Origin: Acidimicrobiales bacterium
GTDB lineage: Bacteria > Actinomycetota > Acidimicrobiia > Acidimicrobiales > JANYDT01
Assembly (NCBI GenBank): GCA_025358985.1
Contig: JANYHQ010000607.1
Coordinates: 1-5,519 of the forward strand
Length of the DNA: 5,519 bases
Reading direction: 5' to 3'
Below the pieces are notes generated by a model, which saw only the letters and a list, made by a program, of their open reading frames with translations, had not been told where the DNA came from and searched no databases. Within the stretch, counting starts at the first letter, position 1. Each line of letters starts with the position of its first letter. The position numbers and the translations under genes are program-made. Shown here in pieces: positions 1-5,519 of the stretch.

Positions 1-1
1 G

Positions 2-793
2 TTCGCTGCGGCGGCCGGCGCGTTGGTGCGCTCGCTGGGTATACCGGTTCGCGTTGCCGTCGGATTCGTTCCTGCGATTGACCCAACGGACCGCACGGTC
101 ATCTTGCGCAATCAGGACATAGCGGCATGGATCGAGGTCAAGTTCGAAAAGTATGGGTGGGTGGTTTTCGACGTGACACCGCCCGCTGATCGTCGCCCCA
201 CGCAACGTACGGTGAAACGTCTCGAACAACCAACGCTGGGTGCCGTCGATGTGGAGCCCGGTCCCAATGTTGAACAATCTGAAGAACGACTGGCACCGAA
301 ACCGAAGCCTGTTGAATCGGCGCCGAAACCGAAACACCCGTTGGTGAGCACTACCACCTGGAAACTGCTCGGCGGTGTATCAATTGCGGTGATGGCGTTG
401 CTCGGTTATGTGGGTCTGGTGCGCGCCGCTCGCGCTGCCAAACGTCGTCGTCGTCGAAATCATGCTGATCCGTCCCGGCGGGTGGCAGGAGCCTTCGATG
501 AGGTGCTCGACCTCCACCAGGAATTTGGGTGGAGGCCACGGCCGTCGAGTTCCATCCGCCAGATCGTTCGGGATCTGGGCCCCCAACCAAACTCCGAGGC
601 CATGCGCCGTCTTGGTGCGGCCACCGAGCGGGCGGCGTTCCACGACGGCGCGCCAACAGAGGAACTGGTGGACAGCAGTTGGGCTGATGCTGACCGCATC
701 ATGCGAGATCTGCGCCTCACCGCCAGCAGAACCGAACGGGCGCGTTCGATGGTGAATCCGCAGGTGCTCGTTGGGGCGGTACGCCGTGGTTGA
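2..793 (+). CDS. Transglutaminase-like membrane protein (TgpA/DUF3488 type), C-terminal part
   Basis: The frame is open from the left edge, so the start and the N-terminal membrane helices lie outside; 263 residues are visible. The first ones (FAAAAGALVRSLGIPVRVAV) match the helix and strand that follow the catalytic Cys in bacterial transglutaminase-like domains; that Cys would lie just off the edge. AAWIEVKF..YGWVVFDVTPP is the usual HAWVEV...GWVPFDPTP block: the Asp (170-172) is kept, but the His position (122-124) is Ala, so activity is doubtful. Next come a Lys/Pro-rich linker (about 200-350), one hydrophobic helix (about 365-421), a basic stop-transfer cluster (AAKRRRRRN) and a roughly 105-residue tail like the cytoplasmic DUF4129 region of TgpA proteins. 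This order gives an extracytoplasmic enzyme-like domain and a cytoplasmic C-terminus. The family usually sits with MoxR ATPase and DUF58 genes, not visible here. Its substrate is unknown. Confidence 0.85.
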   Translation, partial: FAAAAGALVRSLGIPVRVAVGFVPAIDPTDRTVILRNQDIAAWIEVKFEKYGWVVFDVTPPADRRPTQRTVKRLEQPTLGAVDVEPGPNVEQSEERLAPKPKPVESAPKPKHPLVSTTTWKLLGGVSIAVMALLGYVGLVRAARAAKRRRRRNHADPSRRVAGAFDEVLDLHQEFGWRPRPSSSIRQIVRDLGPQPNSEAMRRLGAATERAAFHDGAPTEELVDSSWADADRIMRDLRLTASRTERARSMVNPQVLVGAVRRG

Positions 794-797
794 GGTG

Positions 798-3700
798 ATG
801 GCCAGTCCTTTGGGCCGCTTTGCCCACCGACGTTGGCGCACCGTCGTCGGCGCTGGCCTGTTGTCGGGGTTGCTCATCATCAGCGTGGCCGCCGTCACCG
901 CTCCGGGCTTGGTAAAATCCAAGGTCACGATGCACGACGGAGGTATGTGGCAGGTAGATCGGGCCCGGGCCCGGGTGGGCCACATCAACGGCGGGGTGGA
1001 TGAGGTCGATGCCGAACTGCGTCATGTCGACTGGGCGGGTGTGGCGCTCAACGTCGAGCAGTCCGATATGGCCATCGCCGTGGTGGACGCCTTCCGGCAT
1101 CAGTTCTGGTTGGTAGACGACCGTCTTGGACAGATCGACAATTCGGTGTCGTACCCCATTGGCGCCCAGGTGCTGGCTGCTGGCCAACGCCTGGCCATCG
1201 TGGACGGGGTAGGTGGTCGTGTGTGGTTGTTCGATCAGAGTGTTCCCGCCAGTGGCGCTGACCTGTCGGGCGTCGCTCCCACCGGTTCGGTGATGCAAGG
1301 CGCAGTGGCGGCTATAGGGCTGGACGGAACGTTGCATATGGCTGCTCCCGGCAGCGACGTGGTGGAGCAAATCGACCCGCACGGCACGGTCACGCGCAGT
1401 TCGGCGCCCGATGCATTCAGCAAAGCGCTACAGATCAGCGCGGTGGGAGCGCGCACCACGGTGCTCGATGCCAAGGACGGCGTTGTTCGACTCACCGTTT
1501 CCGATTCGGGCAAGGTGTCGCAACGCCTGGTTCCTACGCTGGCGCCGGGCAATCTGCAGATCCCCGGATCTGACGGCCCTGCAGTTCTAGTGGCAGGTGG
1601 TGGGGCGCTCAACGAAGTGTCGTTGGCGGATGCGGCGGTGTCACGGCTGGTGACGGATCTCCCTGACGACCTCCTTGGGCCCGCCGTGCTCGGCCCCTGT
1701 GTGGTGGCTGCATCACCACGGACCGGCGAAGTCGCCAGCCGTTGCCATGGCGATGCGTGGAAGCGAGTGGCACCGCTGGTGGGCGGCCATCGTTTGAAGA
1801 TGCGTATCGTCAACGGTCGGATCTGGATCGATGACCTCGATGGCTCAGACGCCATCCGTGTCAGCTCGCAGGGAGCTGAACAGAACATCACTCGCTGGAG
1901 TGATTCGGTGAGTGCTGCCAACGGTGGAGCCCCCACCGAAGCAGAGGCCGGTGCAGGACGTCAGGCCAACGAAAACGGTGGCTCCTCCGATGGGGCCTAC
2001 GACTCGGCCTCCAACGCCGCACCCGTGGCTACCGACGACGTGGCGGTGATCCGCCCGAATCGGTCCAGTGCGCTGTCGGTATTGGCCAATGACACCGACC
2101 CCGATGGAGATCCGCTGCGGATCGATCAAGTCGATTCCGTGCCCGCCGGGATCTCCGTGGAATTGATCGAGAACGCCACCGTTGTCCAAGTGCGAACTGC
2201 TCGCATCGGTCAATTCTCGTTTCGCTATCAGGCCGGTGACGGACACGTAGGTCATGCGCGATGGGCCACGGTGGTAGTCACCGTGGACGACGTGGTGAAC
2301 AAGCCCCCAGTGGTCCGTGGCGAGCGGGTGTTGGTCCGCCCCGCAGGTCGGGTGGAACTCGATCTGTTGGCCAATGACTTCGACCCGGAGGGTGATGCGC
2401 TCTCCATGACTGTCGGTGACCTGTCGCCTTCAGTGGGTGTGGTGAGCAGCTTTGCCCAGGGTCGGATTCAGGTGGTGGCGGCACCGGCGGCGGCGGGCGT
2501 GCAAACGGTGACATACCAGGTCACCGATGATCGTGGCGCGTCAACTACCGGGCGCTTGGAACTCGAATTCACCGCCGATGCCAACAATGCGCCGTCGGCC
2601 ACCGACGATGTGGTGGTGGCCGTGGTGGGGAGCGAGGTCCTCTTTGATCCTCGGGCCAATGACCACGACATCGACGGTGACCCACTCATCGTCAGTGGCA
2701 TCCCCGCCTCGGTCCGAGTGGGGAGGACAGTGTTCGGCCCGGGTGGCGGGGGACGCTTCATCGCAGGAGTGGTGGGGACATCGGTGGTGCGCTACACACT
2801 CAGCGACGGGACTCGGGAGAGCTCTGCCAGTATCCGCTTCGATGTGGTGGCACCAGGCGCCAATCGAGCTCCGGTGCCCGTTGACGACCGCGTTCTCATT
2901 CAGGCCAGCGGCCGCGTCACCGTGGCGCCCTTGGCCAACGACACCGACCCCGATGGTGATGTGTTGTCCATATCCACGTGGACCGCCGACCCGTCGATTG
3001 CCGTTGAGCCCACGCCTACAGGCGGATTCAGTATTGGTGTAGCGCCGAATTTCACGGCTGGAAAAATCACGTATACGGCCACTGACGGGGTCCAGAGTGC
3101 CGAAGCGCAGATCTACGTACGTCGCGTTCCCGAAGCATCCAATCAACCACCCGTGGCTCGCAACGACGACACCCGAGTACGCGTCGGGGTAGTGCGCTCA
3201 GTAGATGTGCGGGGCAATGACAGCGATCCCGAAAGTGGGCCGCTCACGCTGGTCAGCGTCACCTCGCCCGACCCCGTCAGCGCCACCGTGTCGTTGTCCG
3301 ACAACAAGATCAACGTCGAAGGTAAAGTGGCCACAGACGCAGCCATCGAAGTTTCGTACATCGTGCGAGATGATCTCGGTGCCACCGCCACGGCCGTGCT
3401 GTTCGTTGATGTCATCGGTGACTCGTCCCCCAACCGCAGTCCGGTGGCATTGCCGGATGTGGCCCGCGCCACTGTGGGCAACGCCGTGGTGGTTCCAGTG
3501 CTGGCCAATGACGGCGATCCCGATGGTGATGTGCTGAGCGTGGTGAGTGTGCAAGCAGTGCCCGACGCAGTCACCCGCGTGAGTGCGGACCGACGGTCGG
3601 TGATCTTCGAACAGTTGGGTCAACTGCCGGGAACGGTGCGCTTCTCATACACTGTCACCGACGATCGAGGGGCCAAGGCCACATCCACCGTCGCCCTCGG

Positions 3701-5297
3701 TATGTTTGCGGTGCCGGTACTCAACCGGCCTCCCGTGGCTGCCCCTGACGCATATTCGGTGGTGGCTGGCTCAGGTGACACCGTGTTCGATGTACTCGCC
3801 AACGACTCTGACCCCGACGGTGATCGAGTCACCTTGCGATCGGTCACTGCGTCGAGCGATGTGAATGCTGTAGTCGCCGGATCACGGGTGCGCTTCACTG
3901 CGCCCGGCAGTGCTTCTAGTGCGCCGGTCTCCTTCCAATACAGCATCGACGATGGCCGTGGTGGTTCCGGCACCGGCAACGTGTCGGTCACCGTGCGCGC
4001 CTCCAAAGCGGGCGCACCCAAAGCCGTGGATGACGTGTTCACTGTTCGATCGAACAGCGTCTCGGAATTGGCGGTGTTGCGAAATGACAGCGACCCCGAC
4101 GGTCCCCAATCGGACTTGAGGGTTGTATCGGTGGATGGACCCGGGCTGTCTGTATCTGCTGACCGCCGCCAAGTTCTGGTCAAGTCCGGGGGGGCGAACA
4201 TCAAGGGTTCGTACATCGTGCGCGACAACCCCGGCAACGAGGCATCGGCATCGATCTCAGTACTCATCCAATCAGCCGATGCCGCCCCCGGGTCGTTGGC
4301 CCCAACTGTTCCGCGTGCCGTGGCTGCCGCTGTCACTGCCGCCCCGAAGGCTGCCGTGCCGACCTCCCCGGCGGCGGCCACCACCACCATCTCAAGGCGG
4401 CCAGCGGTCACCATCGCCGGGCCCGGTGCCCCGGTGTCGTCATTGCGCCCCTCGGTGCCGCTTACGCCAACGACCTCGAGTGTCAATCAGCGTATAACGG
4501 CGGTGGACGACGAGGTCTCCATTCGCCCCGGGGCCACACTCGTGGTTGACCCTTTGGCCAATGATGACCCGAGTGGTCGACTCACGTTGGTGGCGGTGGA
4601 TGCGCCGGGGCGTCTCAGCGACAATGCCACCAAGGTGGAGATCACTGTCGCCAAAGATGCACGCGGCACCCTCGAATTGCGGTATGTGGTGGAGTTGCGC
4701 GGCGACGGACCGCCGACCCGGGCCTCGGCCATCATTCGGGTCCGGGTTTCGGGGCTACCGCCGCAGATGGTTCCCCCGGTGGCGGTGGTACGAAAGACCA
4801 GCATTGTGGTGTCGTGGTTGGCTCCTCAATCCTCCTCGTCCGTCGATTTGTACGAGGTTCGGATCAGTGGAGATGCCACTCCCGCCCGTCAAAGCGGTGG
4901 TACCGAAATCACGTTCAACGATTTGCCGGGTGGGCGGGTGTATCGCTTCGAGGTCAGGGCCCGCTCATCAGAGGGCTGGGGAGACTGGAGCGCCCCGTCT
5001 GTGCAGGTGGTGTTGCGCCAAAAGATCACCGCATTGGCGGCACCCGTGGTGAAGTCCGACGATGGCCGTTTACTCATTTCGTGGACCGCTGCGCCCAGTG
5101 ACGTTGACCGTTACCGACTGTCGATGGTCGGCACTCCAGAGATACGCGAGATCACCGCCCCCACCTCATACACCTGGGAGGGGCTCACCAACGGCAAGGG
5201 CTACTCGTTTGTGGTGGTCGCCGTGAACGAGGCCGGAGATATGCCGAACTTGAACACTGAATTGAATCCAACCGTCCGCGAACCCGTCGCATCCTGA
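798..5297 (+). CDS. Large membrane-anchored surface protein: beta-propeller-like head, Ig-like repeats, FN3 domains
   Basis: I chose the ATG at 798 (1499 residues), four bases after the preceding TGA; in-frame TTG (771) and GTG (786, 795) are alternatives. Residues 1-14 are basic, and 16-35 form one hydrophobic helix with no clear cleavage site, suggesting an N-in/C-out anchor. Residues 45-375 show repeated short strands (WLVDD, LAIVDG, VWLFDQ, IWIDDL) like an NHL/PQQ-type propeller, with the protein's only two cysteines, C301 and C316. A Gly/Ala/Ser linker (about 372-405) leads to eight tandem Ig-like repeats starting near residues 406, 501, 597, 689, 782, 879, 976 and 1070. A Pro/Ala/Thr hinge (1166-1231), a degenerate ninth repeat (1232-1318) and two FN3 domains (about 1320-1408 and 1409-1480) follow. 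Related long Ig/FN3 proteins accompany transglutaminase/MoxR/DUF58 genes in Actinobacteria (recalled, not searched). A structural or binding role at the cell surface is inferred. No LPXTG signal is present. Residues 1481-1499 may be read-through past a DNA joint. Confidence 0.9.
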   Translation: MASPLGRFAHRRWRTVVGAGLLSGLLIISVAAVTAPGLVKSKVTMHDGGMWQVDRARARVGHINGGVDEVDAELRHVDWAGVALNVEQSDMAIAVVDAFRHQFWLVDDRLGQIDNSVSYPIGAQVLAAGQRLAIVDGVGGRVWLFDQSVPASGADLSGVAPTGSVMQGAVAAIGLDGTLHMAAPGSDVVEQIDPHGTVTRSSAPDAFSKALQISAVGARTTVLDAKDGVVRLTVSDSGKVSQRLVPTLAPGNLQIPGSDGPAVLVAGGGALNEVSLADAAVSRLVTDLPDDLLGPAVLGPCVVAASPRTGEVASRCHGDAWKRVAPLVGGHRLKMRIVNGRIWIDDLDGSDAIRVSSQGAEQNITRWSDSVSAANGGAPTEAEAGAGRQANENGGSSDGAYDSASNAAPVATDDVAVIRPNRSSALSVLANDTDPDGDPLRIDQVDSVPAGISVELIENATVVQVRTARIGQFSFRYQAGDGHVGHARWATVVVTVDDVVNKPPVVRGERVLVRPAGRVELDLLANDFDPEGDALSMTVGDLSPSVGVVSSFAQGRIQVVAAPAAAGVQTVTYQVTDDRGASTTGRLELEFTADANNAPSATDDVVVAVVGSEVLFDPRANDHDIDGDPLIVSGIPASVRVGRTVFGPGGGGRFIAGVVGTSVVRYTLSDGTRESSASIRFDVVAPGANRAPVPVDDRVLIQASGRVTVAPLANDTDPDGDVLSISTWTADPSIAVEPTPTGGFSIGVAPNFTAGKITYTATDGVQSAEAQIYVRRVPEASNQPPVARNDDTRVRVGVVRSVDVRGNDSDPESGPLTLVSVTSPDPVSATVSLSDNKINVEGKVATDAAIEVSYIVRDDLGATATAVLFVDVIGDSSPNRSPVALPDVARATVGNAVVVPVLANDGDPDGDVLSVVSVQAVPDAVTRVSADRRSVIFEQLGQLPGTVRFSYTVTDDRGAKATSTVALGMFAVPVLNRPPVAAPDAYSVVAGSGDTVFDVLANDSDPDGDRVTLRSVTASSDVNAVVAGSRVRFTAPGSASSAPVSFQYSIDDGRGGSGTGNVSVTVRASKAGAPKAVDDVFTVRSNSVSELAVLRNDSDPDGPQSDLRVVSVDGPGLSVSADRRQVLVKSGGANIKGSYIVRDNPGNEASASISVLIQSADAAPGSLAPTVPRAVAAAVTAAPKAAVPTSPAAATTTISRRPAVTIAGPGAPVSSLRPSVPLTPTTSSVNQRITAVDDEVSIRPGATLVVDPLANDDPSGRLTLVAVDAPGRLSDNATKVEITVAKDARGTLELRYVVELRGDGPPTRASAIIRVRVSGLPPQMVPPVAVVRKTSIVVSWLAPQSSSSVDLYEVRISGDATPARQSGGTEITFNDLPGGRVYRFEVRARSSEGWGDWSAPSVQVVLRQKITALAAPVVKSDDGRLLISWTAAPSDVDRYRLSMVGTPEIREITAPTSYTWEGLTNGKGYSFVVVAVNEAGDMPNLNTELNPTVREPVAS
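2013..4748 (+). repeat. Array of nine Ig-like (Big_9 / tandem-95) domain repeats inside the surface protein
   Basis: Each unit opens with an N-x-x-P-V-A-x-D-D-like segment, has an L-A-N-D-x-D-P-D-G-D-x-L loop about 25 residues in, and usually closes with F-x-Y-x-V-x-D-D-x-G and a terminal V-x-V strand. Successive starts (2013, 2298, 2586, 2862, 3141, 3432, 3723, 4005) are 92-97 codons apart. A ninth unit begins at 4491 after a non-repeat hinge. The Asp-rich loops start at 2088, 2373, 2658, 2937, 3216, 3507, 3801, 4083 and 4560. Loops 1, 4, 6 and 7 keep D-x-D-x-D-G-D exactly; loop 2 has Glu for one Asp, loop 3 has Ile for Pro, and loops 5, 8 and 9 are altered. In cadherin-like repeats such acidic loops often bind calcium; that is inference here. 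The units are diverged at DNA level, so this is an old duplication rather than a recent expansion. Confidence 0.9.
4293..4490 (+). other. Pro/Ala/Thr/Ser-rich hinge within the surface protein
   Basis: Residues 1166-1231 contain no Ig-like core pattern and are dominated by Pro, Ala, Thr, Ser and Val (for example AAVPTSPAAATTTISRRP), with no Asp-rich loop. This separates the regular eight-repeat stalk from the degenerate ninth repeat and the FN3 pair. It is most simply a flexible or extended spacer outside the cell. In Actinobacteria such segments can be O-mannosylated, but no direct evidence for that is available here. Confidence 0.75.
4755..5237 (+). other. Two fibronectin type III domains at the C-terminal end of the surface protein
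   Basis: The first copy (residues about 1320-1408) has the FN3 signature IVVSWLAP...VDLYEVRIS...ITFNDLPGGRVYRFEVRARSSEGWGDWS. The second (about 1409-1480) has LLISWTAAPSDVDRYRLSM...YTWEGLTNGKGYSFVVVAVNEAG. Both keep the buried Trp of strand B, the Tyr of strand C, the Leu of the E-F turn and the Tyr of strand F. The second is recognisable only to G1480; its expected last strand would be supplied by the possibly foreign tail DMPNLNTELNPTVREPVAS. FN3 pairs in bacterial surface proteins commonly act as spacers or binding modules; the ligand here is unknown. Confidence 0.85.
5200..5245. other. Probable DNA joint between the surface-protein gene and the phage-like gene
   Basis: Plus-strand FN3 sequence is convincing up to about 5237 (VVVAVNEAG), while minus-strand phage-like sequence is convincing from the right edge down to about 5243 (FKFG). 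Beyond those points each open frame enters the other gene's DNA and meets a stop: the plus frame at 5295-5297 and the minus frame at 5203-5201. This nearly exact abutment of two unrelated families in opposite strands is what a rearrangement, insertion or assembly chimera would produce. No inverted repeat, target-site duplication or attachment core was seen at the point, so the mechanism is undetermined. A natural convergent overlap remains possible. Confidence 0.5.
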
Positions 5298-5518
5298 ATG
5301 AGCTTTATCCGGATCACCTGCCCGTCGACGCAGTTGATTGGGGGCGATAGTGTAGTGTTTCCGGTGAGCGTCATGCGATAAGGTCCAGGCAGCGCACAGT
5401 TGATGACCGGGGTCGCGCCGAAGGCCATAGGTGTTCCCGGTGTGGCACAGGGATTGATTTGCGGGGCAAGGTTAGTGGCGTAGCTGCCCGCCGCGCCGTT
5501 GGTGGAGATGACATTTCC
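5201..5518 (-). CDS. Phage structural/tail-like beta-rich protein, 3' fragment
   Basis: The minus-strand frame is open from the right edge to a TAG at 5201-5203, giving 105 visible residues; the start lies outside unless the internal ATG at 5428-5426 is used. The pattern ATPVINCALPGPYRMTLTGN, then TTL..P.NCVDGQVIRIKL and IQDATGSRTVGFNSVFKFG, resembles a domain I know from phage and prophage tail or other structural proteins: a 'LTGNTTL' strand followed by 'QDGTGSRTVTW..FKW'. In that family the chain normally continues through a 'PTLTTT...D...F.YN' stretch for about 30 more residues. Here it ends soon after FTATTTNE, so the protein appears cut short. Its last 97 bases lie antisense to the end of the surface-protein gene. 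Family assignment rests on motif memory alone, and a non-phage surface protein carrying the same domain is possible. Confidence 0.55.
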   Translation of the reverse strand, partial: GNVISTNGAAGSYATNLAPQINPCATPGTPMAFGATPVINCALPGPYRMTLTGNTTLSPPINCVDGQVIRIKLIQDATGSRTVGFNSVFKFGISPASFTATTTNE

Positions 5519-5519
5519 G

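Noticed and set aside
380..1382. Minus-strand open frames of about 200 codons opposite the transglutaminase end and the large gene's start.
   Set aside because: They span the boundary of two well-supported plus-strand genes and show no family motifs.
1235..1936. A 233-codon open frame on the minus strand opposite the propeller-like region.
   Set aside because: The composition is that of an antisense shadow (Ser/Thr/Ala/Pro-rich, no fold pattern), and the plus strand is clearly coding.
2527..3042. A 171-codon plus-strand frame overlapping the Ig-like repeats in another phase.
   Set aside because: It is rich in Pro, Trp and Arg from frame-shifted repeat codons and carries no domain signature.
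2080..4120. The recurring short DNA string around AATGAC...GACCCCGATGGTGAT as a CRISPR-like or DNA-level repeat.
   Set aside because: Spacing is 92-97 codons, the copies are diverged, and they encode the same protein loop, so the repetition is at protein level.
3620..4486. A 288-codon open frame on the minus strand opposite Ig-like repeats 6-8 and the hinge.
   Set aside because: It is the mirror of GC-rich plus-strand codons, has no recognisable domain, and lies wholly inside a gene with clear repeated domains.
5298..5345. A possible transcription terminator after the large gene.
   Set aside because: No stable hairpin followed by a T-run is visible, and the stretch reads as coding on the minus strand.

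Overview
The window looks like a piece of an Actinomycetota genome, most likely from the Acidimicrobiia or a similar uncultured aquatic group. I base this on the high GC, the near absence of cysteine, the Thr/Ala/Pro-rich linkers, and a gene pair familiar from actinobacterial MoxR / DUF58 / transglutaminase clusters. The taxonomic placement is inference; nothing here fixes it below phylum.

Layout. (1) Positions 2-793, plus strand: the C-terminal part of a membrane-bound transglutaminase-like (TgpA/DUF3488 type) protein, whose N-terminal half lies upstream of the window. The visible part holds the end of the transglutaminase fold, a Lys/Pro-rich linker, one membrane helix and a cytoplasmic DUF4129-like tail. 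The catalytic histidine position reads alanine. (2) Positions 798-5297, plus strand, four bases after the previous stop: a 1499-residue exported surface protein with an N-terminal membrane anchor, a beta-propeller-like region, eight consecutive ~95-residue Ig-like (Big_9/cadherin-like, 'tandem-95') repeats, a Pro/Ala/Thr hinge, a ninth degenerate repeat, and two fibronectin type III domains. (3) Positions 5201-5518, minus strand: the 3' part of an open frame that runs off the right edge and resembles a beta-rich domain seen in phage tail and other phage structural proteins.

The two plus-strand genes are almost certainly co-transcribed. A plausible shared role is cell-envelope work: the transglutaminase-like protein presents a catalytic or pseudo-catalytic domain outside the membrane, and the large protein is a long anchored stalk that could sense or bind something at the cell wall or surface. 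The MoxR ATPase and DUF58 genes expected nearby are not in this window.

The most unusual point is the right end. Recognisable FN3 sequence on the plus strand stops at about 5237, and recognisable phage-like sequence on the minus strand stops at about 5243, so the two families abut nearly to the base and each open frame then runs briefly into the other's DNA. That pattern fits a DNA joint (rearrangement, insertion or assembly chimera) better than a natural antisense overlap. If so, the last ~19 residues of the large protein and the last ~13 of the minus-strand protein are read-through, and the minus-strand gene is truncated. No RNA genes, CRISPR arrays, insertion-sequence ends, tRNA-type attachment sites or convincing terminators were seen.
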